From Pseudomonadota bacterium (lineage in GTDB: Bacteria; Pseudomonadota; Gammaproteobacteria; Steroidobacterales; Woeseiaceae), in NCBI GenBank assembly GCA_022563195.1, contig JADFNV010000023.1, forward strand, positions 1 to 40,436: DNA of 40,436 bases, written 5' to 3'. Below the pieces are notes generated by a model. It saw nothing but the letters and a program-made list of their open reading frames with translations, searched no databases and was not told where the DNA came from. Made by a program: the position numbers and the translations under genes. This document shows positions 16,847 to 26,223 of the stretch, piece by piece (the first letter of the stretch is position 1; every line of letters starts with the position of its first letter).

Positions 16847-18835
16847 ATGTTCTTGAAGAAGGGAACTATTTTGTGTGCGTTTTCACTCCTCTCGCTACTT
16901 GGCCGGGCTGATGCCGAACAACGATTTGGCATAGATCAATACCTGGCGCTCGGTAGCGTTTCAGAAATCAGCGTAAGCCCTGACGGTCTGTACGTCGCGT
17001 ACACGGTTACGTCGAACGATCTCAAAAAAGACGAGACCCGCGACACGGTCTGGATGCAACCGACCGGCGGTGGTGATCCGATCCAGATGACCGCGTCAGG
17101 CAGCGACTCCAGTAGTCCCCGCTGGAGCCCCGATGGCCGCTATCTCGCCGTGTTGTCGGACCGCAAAGACGAGATCAAGCAAGTCTGGCTGCTCGACCGT
17201 CGTGGCGGCGATGCGCAGCAATTGACCAGGTTCAGGCAGGACATCGATGAGTTCGACTGGGCACCGGACAGCAAGAGCTTGTTACTGGTCGCGGAGGACC
17301 CGACACCAGCAGACCTCGACGAGGAAGAAAGGCCCAACCCCCGCCCCTATGTTGTCGATCGCCTGCAGTTTAAAGAGGACTACGTGGGTTATCTCGATCG
17401 TCATCGCTCGCATATTCACATCGTCGAGGTATCGAGCGGTGCTACGCGTCAAGTCACCTCGGGCGATTACGACGATAGCGAGCCGGCCTGGTCGGCAGAC
17501 AGTCAGCGTATCGTTTTTGTCAGCAATCGCACGGACAAACCCGACACGAATCGCAATACCGACCTCTGGATCGTTGATGTCACCAAAGAAGACAACGATC
17601 CCTTGCAGCTGACCTCGGCAGAGACCGCAGACGCGAGCCCGTCGTGGAGCCCTGACGGACAGTTCATCGTCTACACGTCGACCGTGCCCGGTTCATTGCC
17701 AATCTACGCAATACCGCAATTAACCGTCGTAGACATTGCAACTAAATTGTCGGTCGTTACCGCGGCGCTCGTCGAGACGCAGGTATTGTCGCCACGTTAT
17801 TCGCCTGACGGCAAGACGGTCATTGCAATCACCGAATATCATGGCGAGCAAAACCTGGTCAGGATCGATCAGAAGTCCGGCGCGGTGCAATCGGTGATCG
17901 ACGGCAACGACGTCGTGTCCGAATTCGATGTCACACCTGACGGAGATCTGTATGCGCTGGTATCCCGACCGCAACTGCCCGACGAGATTTTTGCTGTGCA
18001 CGAAGACGGCCTTACGCAGATCAGCTTCGTGAGCCAATCGGTATTGGGTGACGTTGCATTGGCTGCAGTGGAGAAGCATACCTGCCAGAGCGGCGATGGC
18101 ACGGATATCGATACTTTCATCACGTTTCCACCGGGATACAAAAAAGGCGAGGCATACCCTGGGATATTGATGATTCACGGCGGTCCAAGTTCACAATACG
18201 ATTATGGATTCGACTACGAGGCGCAGCTGCTCGCAGCACAAGGCTATGTCGTCGTGATGCCTAATCCGCGCGGCTCGTTCGGTTACGGCCAGGCATTTGC
18301 CGAAGCGATAATTCAGGACTGGGGCGGTATCGACTACGAGGACGTCATGGCGGCGACGGACTTTGCGATCGCCGAAGGCTGGGTAGACGAAGATCGCATG
18401 GCCGTTTACGGTTGGTCCTATGGCGGCATGATGGTTAACCACGTCATCACGAAAACGGGTCGATTCAAGGCGGCAATTACGGTTGCCAGCGCGACGCTGT
18501 ACGTAGCGAATTACGGGCACGATCAGTATCAACGCTGGTGGGAAGAGGAACTGGGCCTGCCCTGGCTAAAGGAAAACCGCGAGAAATGGGATCGCATATC
18601 GCCATTCTATAAACTCGACAAGGTGACGACACCGACATTGATAGCGGGTGGCGAGGACGACTGGAACGTTCCGATTCTGAACTCCGAGCAGCTGTACATA
18701 GCACTTAAACGACAAGGAGTGCCGACTGAGCTGATCGTTTACCCGGGCCAGGGGCATTTGCTGGATGTGCCCAGTTACGAAAAAGACCTGTACGGGCGTT
18801 ATTTCGTCTGGCTGAAGCGTTACGTCAATCCTTAA
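16847..18835 (+). CDS. S9 family prolyl oligopeptidase (acylaminoacyl-peptidase/DPP-like)
   Basis: This 662-residue secreted serine peptidase has a signal peptide (ILCAFSLLSLLGRADA), a beta-propeller (about residues 30-400) with repeated SPDGxYVAYT/SPRWSPDGRYLAV blades, and a C-terminal alpha/beta hydrolase domain. The triad is visible: nucleophile Ser about 524 in YGWSYGG, Asp about 605 in GGEDDWNVP, and His about 636 in PGQGHLL. HGGPSSQYDYGF forms the oxyanion region. It should cleave short peptides or acylated N-termini in the periplasm or outside. It converges on and overlaps by 4 nt the DUF2779 gene on the other strand. With the M1 lipoprotein it points to peptide use as nutrient. Confidence 0.94.
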   Translation: MFLKKGTILCAFSLLSLLGRADAEQRFGIDQYLALGSVSEISVSPDGLYVAYTVTSNDLKKDETRDTVWMQPTGGGDPIQMTASGSDSSSPRWSPDGRYLAVLSDRKDEIKQVWLLDRRGGDAQQLTRFRQDIDEFDWAPDSKSLLLVAEDPTPADLDEEERPNPRPYVVDRLQFKEDYVGYLDRHRSHIHIVEVSSGATRQVTSGDYDDSEPAWSADSQRIVFVSNRTDKPDTNRNTDLWIVDVTKEDNDPLQLTSAETADASPSWSPDGQFIVYTSTVPGSLPIYAIPQLTVVDIATKLSVVTAALVETQVLSPRYSPDGKTVIAITEYHGEQNLVRIDQKSGAVQSVIDGNDVVSEFDVTPDGDLYALVSRPQLPDEIFAVHEDGLTQISFVSQSVLGDVALAAVEKHTCQSGDGTDIDTFITFPPGYKKGEAYPGILMIHGGPSSQYDYGFDYEAQLLAAQGYVVVMPNPRGSFGYGQAFAEAIIQDWGGIDYEDVMAATDFAIAEGWVDEDRMAVYGWSYGGMMVNHVITKTGRFKAAITVASATLYVANYGHDQYQRWWEEELGLPWLKENREKWDRISPFYKLDKVTTPTLIAGGEDDWNVPILNSEQLYIALKRQGVPTELIVYPGQGHLLDVPSYEKDLYGRYFVWLKRYVNP

Positions 18836-20355
18836 GCGAAAAACCTCACGATTTCCACCATAGCTTCAGTATCAAATTTGCAGTAACGCAGTAGCTGCTC
18901 TTCGAGCTCGGCCTTGCGCTCGGGCGATGTATTAGGATCGATCGCTTCGATGAAGCCGTCTGAGGCAGCCATGCCCGCGTTGATGCCCTCGAGTTCGGCA
19001 TAGTTCATGTACGGCGCGATGCACGGCAACACGGCCTTGATCGACCAGGAGCCCAGCATCTTCGGGTGGTAATAATTCTCCCTGACGACGGGGTGCAGAT
19101 CGTAGAGGCGATCGATGATCTTTTGCAGTGGCTCGGCAAGGTCCGGGAGCAGCTCAATCAGGTAGCTGATCACACCTTCTTCGTAGTTCGTCCACATCAA
19201 AATCGGCCCATTATCGCCGAGACAGTCGATCATCTTTTGCGCCAGCGCCCGCATCGGTGGCTCTCCAGAGAGATCGAGGAACTCCTCATGGCACATGACA
19301 TTTGCTGAGCCGTCGCCCTTGCCATCATCGATATGGCAGGACCATTGCACGGGCACCGACGCATAGGGCCGCGTACCCTTCCAGAACGGCACGGCCGGTC
19401 CGATCGTCTCGAAGTCGAGGAAGTAACGTGGGTACGGCAGGGCTGCCAGTGTCTGCCGGGCGCCGTCGAGAATCTCGGGCACTCCTGCGCAGGTCACACG
19501 ATGTATGCGTTGCTGCGTTGCCGCGCTAAGGTCATCGATTTTCACATCGCGAATGTCTCTGAACCCTAGTGCAACCAGAGTACCGAGCTTCGCCTTGCCG
19601 CCGCCGAGACCGGTAATCGGGTATTCGGCGTCCGTCGGCCAGCAATGATTGATGAACTGGCATTCGTAAGGTTTGGAGCAGTGCGTGCCGACATCGATCT
19701 CGGGCATCGGCCCAGTGACTGCGTCACGCGCCCTGGTAATCAACTCAACGACGGTTGGCTCGAGTGCCAGGACCTCTTGCGTGAGATCCACCGCGACAAG
19801 CAGTCCTTCGTAGTCACCGTCGCCCCGGTACACGAACTGGTTGTTGATGTGCGCCAGCGACATGGACGTGATATTCAATCCAATGCCGCGCATGACCCAG
19901 TATTGTATCGCGCAGTCGAGCTTGTGATAGGGCTTGACCGAGGTCGAAGCCTTGACCTCGATCGCCTCCCAGCCATCGCCATTACCATCGCCATTAGGAA
20001 TAAGCACATCGACACGCACGAGGATGTCGTCGTGCTGAAACGTGGCCTCGAAGATCGGGAAGTCGGCACCGCCATCGATAAGCTCTCTGGTCTGCTGCAC
20101 CATCAGGCTCATCGTACGATTGAACGCAATCTCGACGGACTCGGCCGTGCCGTAGAGCTGCTGGGAGATTTCCCCTACCCGGTTGCCCACCGCAAACAGC
20201 GCCTCGGTCCTGGCCGAGACTTCGGCGTACTCGGGATGATGCACTTCAAGATGCAGGCGCTTCGGGCATTGCCAGGCAGAGATGAGTCTGGACTTGGAGA
20301 GGTAGGGTTTCGCGGATGGCATCAGTGATGGACTCGGTGTCGGTGTGCGATTCAC
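18832..20355 (-). CDS. DUF2779 nuclease-like protein (PD-(D/E)XK plus DnaQ-like domains, Cys cluster)
   Basis: This 507-residue protein has an N-terminal RecB/Cas4-like region: a Cys in LISAWQCPKRLHLE, VRVDVLIPNG, the EAIEVKASTSVK core with the catalytic Glu/Lys, and a Cys group (CSKPYECQFINHC) that with the first Cys could hold a Fe-S cluster as in Cas4/AddB. The C-terminal half is a DEDD-type exonuclease-like domain, with YFLDFETIGP and a terminal YCKFDTEAMVE. DUF2779 proteins have this architecture, and a DNA repair or defence role is plausible but untested. The start is a GTG at 20355; an ATG at 20322 (MPSAKPYLSKSRL) is an alternative. No CRISPR array or cas genes are present. Confidence 0.88.
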   Translation of the reverse strand: MNRTPTPSPSLMPSAKPYLSKSRLISAWQCPKRLHLEVHHPEYAEVSARTEALFAVGNRVGEISQQLYGTAESVEIAFNRTMSLMVQQTRELIDGGADFPIFEATFQHDDILVRVDVLIPNGDGNGDGWEAIEVKASTSVKPYHKLDCAIQYWVMRGIGLNITSMSLAHINNQFVYRGDGDYEGLLVAVDLTQEVLALEPTVVELITRARDAVTGPMPEIDVGTHCSKPYECQFINHCWPTDAEYPITGLGGGKAKLGTLVALGFRDIRDVKIDDLSAATQQRIHRVTCAGVPEILDGARQTLAALPYPRYFLDFETIGPAVPFWKGTRPYASVPVQWSCHIDDGKGDGSANVMCHEEFLDLSGEPPMRALAQKMIDCLGDNGPILMWTNYEEGVISYLIELLPDLAEPLQKIIDRLYDLHPVVRENYYHPKMLGSWSIKAVLPCIAPYMNYAELEGINAGMAASDGFIEAIDPNTSPERKAELEEQLLRYCKFDTEAMVEIVRFFA

Positions 20356-20388
20356 ATCAGAGTCGCCTTACGTTTGGCGATTTTACCT

Positions 20389-21294
20389 CTATTTGCAGGC
20401 CGCGGTCGAAAGCACGGCATATCTATCTGGAAAAGCAATTTTTACGAACTCGTCCATCGCCGCGATGGCATCTCGTGACTGCTGCATATCGCTGTCCGAG
20501 ATCGTCTTGTCTACACCGACGTAGTGATAGATGTCTACGAAGGTTTTGTTGTTCTGCCAGGCCGCCTGCATGTTGATGATATTGGTTTTGCTGTCGTCGA
20601 TAAAAAATATCGCGCTATAGCTTTTATTGACTTTATTGAGCAGGTCTTGCAATACCAGCCCTTTATTCAACCCTGTTGTCATTGCAATACCGTTCTCGTA
20701 GGAAACTCTCGCGGACCTGCCGCCATCATTGAAATCGTAGGCCAGGGTCTGAATCCCAGGCAGCAGATGAGATGTCGAGAAATCAATATTGGCTCTCTTG
20801 AGTTCGCGCTCGGTTCCGGATCGGTATCCCGGTGCACGAGACGTCAGCGCCATGACGGCATATTTCGATTGCAAACTCGACACGAGATTTGCCGCACCGA
20901 CTTCGGTTAGCTTATGTTGGCCAAGCTCAAAAAACACGCCGAGTTTTTCGAAAATGCACTGGATCTTGTCCGTGTCCCTAATGTTATCAATGCCACCATT
21001 TTCGTGTTCTATGGGTCTGCCGCGCTGCCAGTAATACCAGGTGTCACCACCGAAAAAGCTGGACGACTGCAGCAGCGTGTCATCGATATCGAATACCACC
21101 AAAATATTGTCATCGCGTTGCTGCACATATTCATGTACAGCCGTTTCAAATTCTCCCAGGCTCTTAACAGCATTGTGAACAACCGGGTTTGTTACAGGTG
21201 CGACGGGCGCACTTGCACATGCTGTAAGCAGCAATGACATGGATACGTAAAAAAGGAAAATCAGATTTTGAATTGCGAAACGAAAGCTGTTCAT
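20389..21294 (-). CDS. HAD-superfamily lipoprotein, DUF2608-like
   Basis: This 301-residue lipoprotein has lipobox LLTACAS (Cys26) after a hydrophobic helix. The body is a HAD-like phosphohydrolase: motif I VVFDIDDTLL with nucleophile D69 and acid/base D71, motif II region MALTSRAPGY, and motif IV IFFIDDSKTNI. The FGGDTWYYWQRG element after motif I is characteristic of the DUF2608 group known from Legionella and relatives. It is therefore probably a periplasmic phosphatase of unknown substrate. I choose the ATG at 21294 (AGGTG about 6 nt upstream); a GTG six codons earlier is possible. Confidence 0.85.
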   Translation of the reverse strand: MNSFRFAIQNLIFLFYVSMSLLLTACASAPVAPVTNPVVHNAVKSLGEFETAVHEYVQQRDDNILVVFDIDDTLLQSSSFFGGDTWYYWQRGRPIEHENGGIDNIRDTDKIQCIFEKLGVFFELGQHKLTEVGAANLVSSLQSKYAVMALTSRAPGYRSGTERELKRANIDFSTSHLLPGIQTLAYDFNDGGRSARVSYENGIAMTTGLNKGLVLQDLLNKVNKSYSAIFFIDDSKTNIINMQAAWQNNKTFVDIYHYVGVDKTISDSDMQQSRDAIAAMDEFVKIAFPDRYAVLSTAACK

Positions 21295-21341
21295 TGCACA
21301 CCTATGATTCACTGAGGACTGTATCGCGAATTAGCAGCCCA

Positions 21342-22556
21342 TTAAGGCCTGTTCCACCACGAGCCGCCTTTCTCATTCGGAATATCGGTTTCATCTTCTG
21401 AGGCGATCGTGAGCGCCGACATGCCATTGCCTTGTGGCGCGGCTATCGCTTCAATCTTGTAGCCATCGATTCTACGATTGACCGTGAAACTATTGAGGAC
21501 AACCGGCCTGGGATAAATTGCAGACTCGGCACACGCCCCGTTCGACAAAACCCGATCACCCTTGTATTCGCAAATTGCGCCTAATAAATAGACCACGGCA
21601 TAGGGTCTGCCGTCTGCCGGCCTTGAATTATCGTTGTTGCAGGGATCTTCACCTGTTTCGTCATCTAGCGCGACATCATAGGTCGCCGTCGCCCAAATTC
21701 TTCGACTGGCGTCAATGTGAAGACCGGAGATATCTCGCCAGCAACCCCTTACTCCTTCTTTGTGCAGACCCGGTGCGACTTTGACCTCGATCGGCGCTTG
21801 CCAGACAAATTCATTTGTCGCCGGATCAAACCTGGCCCATTTCAGAGCCCCTTCTGTACGTCGAAATTCACGCTCATCATTACCCGATGGATCAGGCCCG
21901 GTTGCCCCGCGCTCTCCCAGCAAGACAAGATAATTGCCGTCAGACTGCTGCCAGCAGGCAATCCCCTCATAATTTTCATCGGATGATTCATCGGTATGAC
22001 GCACTCCGTCCGGATTGATACCCGTGGCGAAAAGTCCAGGGAGAATTTCGGGGTTTAATGCCACCGTATAGGTTTTCAAGCCCGAATCGAGCGTCACACG
22101 GAAAATCCGACCACCATCATGATTCCAGGAGCCGCTTTCCGCCACCAAAAACTGATTTGCATGACCGCTCAAAGCGCAAGCGGATTCCAGATCGTTGGCC
22201 ACTCCGCCAGAATCCCCTGGCGTAACTCGCGGCCAGCCTTCAATTTGACGATCATGATGTAGATTTACAATGTCCCGGTAATGGAATTTAGTGGCCAAGA
22301 TATTATGGCTCACATTGACGATGCCGAGACGCCTTCCGCGTAATTCGCCTGAGAAGTTTTTGTAGTCATGCACGACCAGGAAATTATTGGCATCAATTCG
22401 CGCCATGCCGCTAAATCCATTGTCCAGGTTTTTTAACTTGTCCTCCATGGTCACACTGGGACAGGAATGCGTACCATCACACGTCAGTGCCGGCTTGCAA
22501 CTTGCGACCGCAAGAGCCATCGCCACGTATAGTACATTGCATAAAATTCGCCACAT
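21342..22556 (-). CDS. Lipoprotein with phytase-esterase/SdiA-regulated-like propeller features
   Basis: Start at the ATG at 22556 gives 404 residues with a signal WRILCNVLYVAMALAVASC (Cys about 20). The mature part has strand-rich, repeating segments (GFSGMARIDANNFLVVHDYKN, NYEGIACWQQSDGNYLVLL, ISGLHIDASRRIWATATYD) like proteins of the phytase-esterase-like or SdiA-regulated propeller group. I do not recognise a defined family. Several paired Cys (TCDGTHSC, CRD-like GCWRD, DPCNN, ICEYKG/NGAC) suggest disulfides. A -10-like TATACT lies only 6 nt before the ATG, and no ribosome site is visible, so a leaderless transcript is possible. The gene diverges from the FlgO/TPR gene. Confidence 0.75.
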   Translation of the reverse strand: MWRILCNVLYVAMALAVASCKPALTCDGTHSCPSVTMEDKLKNLDNGFSGMARIDANNFLVVHDYKNFSGELRGRRLGIVNVSHNILATKFHYRDIVNLHHDRQIEGWPRVTPGDSGGVANDLESACALSGHANQFLVAESGSWNHDGGRIFRVTLDSGLKTYTVALNPEILPGLFATGINPDGVRHTDESSDENYEGIACWQQSDGNYLVLLGERGATGPDPSGNDEREFRRTEGALKWARFDPATNEFVWQAPIEVKVAPGLHKEGVRGCWRDISGLHIDASRRIWATATYDVALDDETGEDPCNNDNSRPADGRPYAVVYLLGAICEYKGDRVLSNGACAESAIYPRPVVLNSFTVNRRIDGYKIEAIAAPQGNGMSALTIASEDETDIPNEKGGSWWNRP

Positions 22557-22657
22557 TGACCCAGTATAGGGGATTAAATCAGCGTAGCTAATACCGCCGG
22601 AATTCCCTATCCTTAGCGGCTTGGGGAAACAGCACAACAAGAAACGGCGACGCAAGA

Positions 22658-24466
22658 ATGAGCCTGTTCCATGAACTGAAACGACGCAATGTATTTCGGG
22701 TAGCGATTGCCTACCTGATCAGCGCATGGCTGCTGATCCAGCTCGCCGACATCCTGATTCCAATGCTGACTTTGCCCGAGTGGGTGTCCCGCCTGATCTT
22801 GCTGCTGTTACTCATCCTGTTCATCCCGACACTGATCCTGGCGTGGGCGTTCGAGCTGACACCCGAGGGCCTGAAGAGAGAGAAAGACGTTGACAGGTCT
22901 CAATCGATCACGCGCACGACAGGCAGGCGGCTGGATTTCATCATCATTGGCGTATTGGCAGTCGCAGTCGCATGGCTTAGCTTCGACAAAGTCGGCACTG
23001 ACACGCCGCCGGTCGAGGTCGTTGAAATAGACAAATCGATCGCGGTACTTCCGTTTGCCGATCTTAGCCGGGAACAGGACCAGGAATGGTTCGCAGACGG
23101 CCTCGCTGAAGAAATTCTCAACGCCCTTTCGCGAACACCCGACCTGCTGGTCGCCTCCCGTACCTCGGCATTCGCCTACAAAGGATCGGACAAGGACCTG
23201 CGCGTTATCGCCGCCGAACTGGGTGTCGCCCACATCCTCGAGGGCTCGGTACGCCGTGCGGGCGAACGACTGCGAATCACCGCACAACTGATACGCGCAT
23301 CCGATGGTTTTCATGTCTGGTCCGAAAATTACGACCGTGATGCGTCCGACGTTATCGATGTGCAGGAAGATCTTGCCGTAAAAATTGCCAGCGCCATGGA
23401 AACCACGATGGACCCCGAAGCGCTCAAGGACATGCTGCGCGTGGGCACAAGATCGGTGGATGCTTACCAGGCCTACTTACGTGGCATCACGTTATATGCA
23501 CGTGGAGTGAGCTCTGGCGAACTTGCACATTTCGTGTCAGCGTATGAAATGTTTGAGCAGGCACGCCACATAGACGCGGGCTTTTCGACCGCCCACCATA
23601 ACGCGGCATTGTTCTGGTCCACTCAATCGTTACCGACTTTAACGGACGCTGGCTTGACAGACGCAACGGCCGCGGAAATCAAGACGAATTATCTTGAGCG
23701 AATCCATCAAGCTATCGACACGGCTGCAAATGTGATCGACCGGCAAGGTCTCGAGGCCCAAAAAGCATTTTTCGAGTTGCGCCTGCGGCGTGCGCTAAAC
23801 CTGTACAAGAGCTACCTTGAAAAGCGAGCTTACGATTTTGAAGCGTGGACTAGTTTTAAATTTGTGGCTGAGTATTTGAGCGATGATGAATCAGTCTTGA
23901 CAGCCCTCGAGTACTTCAAGCTGGATGGCGAAAGACGCGCTTATGCCGCTGTATTATATTTGAGCAGCGCCTACCGCGTCATTGATGCATCGAAAGCCGC
24001 TAATTACGGACTTGAAGCGTTACAGCGCTGGCCCGACCACAATGCATTGATGTACCAGACACACCGGTCGTTGATGTGGGCCAAGCGCCCCGACGAGGCT
24101 GCCGTGCTGATCAGACAGCATGAGGAGTTGTTCGATCCCGACCCGATGATGCGGGCGCGGCAAGCCTGTATGGAGGGCCGCGTGCAGGACGTTTTGGATA
24201 TCCTGGCGACCGAGCGCGCCCGCGGCGGCGATCCGGACAATACAATATGGCTGATATTACTATTGCTGGATGACCGGGAAGGCGCCGAGGCCATACCGCG
24301 TTATTACGAGTCGGATGAGACGCCGCAGGCGCTGGCAAGCTGGCTGGGTTATCACAAGTTCGACCAAAGTCCGTTCCCGGGTTTGATGGCCTTGCTCGAG
24401 CGCGAAAATGTGGAGCGCCCGCCGCCCGTGGAATTGCCGTATACCTGCCCGCCTCCGCCGCCGTAA
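22658..24466 (+). CDS. Membrane protein with FlgO/TolB-like and TPR domains
   Basis: This 602-residue protein belongs to the abundant LKRRNVFRVA family of marine gammaproteobacteria. An N-terminal amphipathic patch and two membrane helices (about 16-36 and 44-62) are followed by a third helix (about 90-108). The FlgO/TolB-N-like domain then begins with KSIAVLPFADLS and continues with WFADGLAEEILNALS and HILEGSVRRAGERLRIT, ending near residue 245. The rest is a helical TPR-like region, and the C-terminus is Pro-rich (PPPPVELPYTC). In other members the N-terminal part is an adenylate cyclase or wHTH sensor; here no catalytic domain is visible, so it is probably a scaffold or sensor. A deletion copy lies immediately downstream on the opposite strand. 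Confidence 0.88.
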   Translation: MSLFHELKRRNVFRVAIAYLISAWLLIQLADILIPMLTLPEWVSRLILLLLLILFIPTLILAWAFELTPEGLKREKDVDRSQSITRTTGRRLDFIIIGVLAVAVAWLSFDKVGTDTPPVEVVEIDKSIAVLPFADLSREQDQEWFADGLAEEILNALSRTPDLLVASRTSAFAYKGSDKDLRVIAAELGVAHILEGSVRRAGERLRITAQLIRASDGFHVWSENYDRDASDVIDVQEDLAVKIASAMETTMDPEALKDMLRVGTRSVDAYQAYLRGITLYARGVSSGELAHFVSAYEMFEQARHIDAGFSTAHHNAALFWSTQSLPTLTDAGLTDATAAEIKTNYLERIHQAIDTAANVIDRQGLEAQKAFFELRLRRALNLYKSYLEKRAYDFEAWTSFKFVAEYLSDDESVLTALEYFKLDGERRAYAAVLYLSSAYRVIDASKAANYGLEALQRWPDHNALMYQTHRSLMWAKRPDEAAVLIRQHEELFDPDPMMRARQACMEGRVQDVLDILATERARGGDPDNTIWLILLLLDDREGAEAIPRYYESDETPQALASWLGYHKFDQSPFPGLMALLERENVERPPPVELPYTCPPPPP

Positions 24467-24549
24467 TTTTGCCCAGCTTCAGCCGTAATTACTCAGACCC
24501 GACCGCACAGCAACGATGTGACACCGAAGCCGAAAGTGGCGTAATAAAT

Positions 24550-25553
24550 CTACCAGTCTTTCAACGGCCACTCGATTGGCCTGGGTGGCGGCCAGGGCAA
24601 TTCTGCCTCTTCGATCAATCGCGCAAAATTTGGCGTAGCCTCAAGATCGAACGGCGCACCGCAGCTACAAGCGCCAGTTGTAATGAGAAGATTCAGAATG
24701 CCTAGCGGTCTGGCGTCCCAAACTGCAGCCCTCTGATTGGCCCGCTCGCGATCGCCAAGCATCGCAAAACGCATGACAGGCATTACGTCATCACCGTATT
24801 CGCCGATGATTTCGTCAAGCAGTGCTCGCGCTGCGACCTCGTCGTCGGGCGGATCCAGCGACGTTGCCACGGCCCCCCAAAATCCGACGTAAGCGCAATC
24901 GGAAGATTCGTAGACGGCGGCTAAGAGCTCCGGCAGACGCTGCCACTGCCCGGACACGAGTGCCAATTCGAGAGTTGCGCCTAGTCGATCACCCTCTCTC
25001 TTGGCCGTTCGAACCGCATTGCGGAGATCCTTCTCAGCCAGCTCAAGCGCTTCATCAATCGCGCCATCGGCAAGATCATCCTGCAAAGCTGCATGCATTA
25101 CAAAGTGAAGGTAGTAATCGGCGTGATCAAAATGCGCCCACGAGAAATCCGGCTCCAATTCAATAGCGCGTTCCAGAAACTTATTGGTGACCAAAAGGCC
25201 GGCCACTAGTTCGGCACCACCAAGCTCAAGCGCCGCATTGTTAAACTCTATCGACTTTTGATAGGCGATAAACGCCTCCGGGTTACGCACACCACTAGCC
25301 CGCATGGTTGCGAGCGATCCACGTCTCTTTCTCGCTTTATGCCTTCCGGCGTCATCTCGAACGCCCAGGCGAAAAAAACCGCCAGAGGGAAACCTAACAG
25401 GAGAATAAAGAATACGGACTTGGGCACCCAGTCCGGCGCGCCGAAATTGTCGAACGCGAGGTCCGCAATCTGTGCCAGCACCCAGGCGATGACAGCGTAG
25501 GCAACCGCAACGCGAAATACGTTGCGTCGCTTTAATTCGTTTATCAGGCCCAT
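24550..25553 (-). pseudogene. FlgO/TPR membrane protein paralogue with internal deletion and frame change
   Basis: The N-terminal part (25553 down to about 25305) encodes GLINELKRRNVFRVAVAYAV with two TM helices and the EMTPEGIKRERDVDRSQ segment, matching the intact gene at 22658. At about 25305 the frame shifts and the sequence continues as MRASGVRNPEAFIAYQKS, which normally follows the FlgO/TolB domain. The expected third TM helix and the whole SIAVLPF domain (roughly 170-200 codons) are missing. The TPR-like tail then runs intact to LPWPPPRPIEWPLKDW. I infer an internal deletion that also changed frame; two separate small genes are the less likely alternative. Confidence 0.75.
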
Positions 25554-25617
25554 AGTGTCCCCAGAATTCTGATCCGCAAGTATAGACAGGTGCTTGCGTC
25601 CACGCGAACGATGCCCG

Positions 25618-26223
25618 CTATCGGATCGCCTCCCAGCGCGTTCGCATCGCAGACGCAATGCGAGGCGGTATGGGCGCTTGTTTCAAGAGCCGCGCAAACT
25701 CACGTTCGCGAAAATTTGATTGCCTGGTATCCACCTCGGGCAATCGGGCAAAGCGCCGGTTTTTACGCGTTGAGAGATACAGGGTGTCGATCAGTGCCTT
25801 CTCGGCGCCGGCAATAAGATAGGGAAGATGCGTGTCGCTCCAATGTGTACCCTGCTGCATGAGTTCCGGTTTAATTTGAAAAAATTCGTACCTGCCAACA
25901 GCCGAGTTGAGCGTTCGTCCGCGACCCGTCGTGGCGATCTGAATGGTTTTCGGAATTTGTGAAACCAGACCGTGCACATGAAGCGCCGTCAAAAATGAGA
26001 CATAGCCCTGTTCCTTGCCGAGCAGGTAAGGCACACACGCCAATGGATGAAAATAGGGGTGGCTGGTATGCGCCCAGATGCCTTTGGTAACTCGAGTCAG
26101 ACTCTTTTTGGCGGCCAGTCGTACGAGCCGCTTTGAGGCTGCCGGCATGCTGATGCCGTTGTCGTTCGAGTATTCCCGTGTCGTGAAAATAACGAAGTCG
26201 GTATTGTTGGAAATATCAAGCAT
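25618..26223 (-). CDS. AbiEi-type antitoxin (winged-helix)
   Basis: The ATG at 26223 gives 201 residues. The N-terminal wHTH (about residues 14-55, VIFTTREYSNDNGISMPAASKRLVRLAAKKSL followed by RVTKGIWA, with the wing KGIWAH) and the C-terminal domain (GYVSFLTALHVHGLVSQIP, IQIATTGRGRTL, EKALIDTLYLS) fit the AbiEi family of type IV antitoxins, which repress their promoter and counter the AbiEii nucleotidyltransferase. The start overlaps the toxin stop by 8 nt (ATGCTTGA). In the original AbiE systems the antitoxin gene comes first; here it is second. The longer reading upstream to 26316 lies inside the toxin gene and is not used. Confidence 0.85.
   Translation of the reverse strand: MLDISNNTDFVIFTTREYSNDNGISMPAASKRLVRLAAKKSLTRVTKGIWAHTSHPYFHPLACVPYLLGKEQGYVSFLTALHVHGLVSQIPKTIQIATTGRGRTLNSAVGRYEFFQIKPELMQQGTHWSDTHLPYLIAGAEKALIDTLYLSTRKNRRFARLPEVDTRQSNFREREFARLLKQAPIPPRIASAMRTRWEAIR

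Noticed and set aside
18832..20355. DUF2779 gene as Cas4 in a CRISPR locus
   Set aside because: No repeat-spacer array or other cas gene is present in the window.
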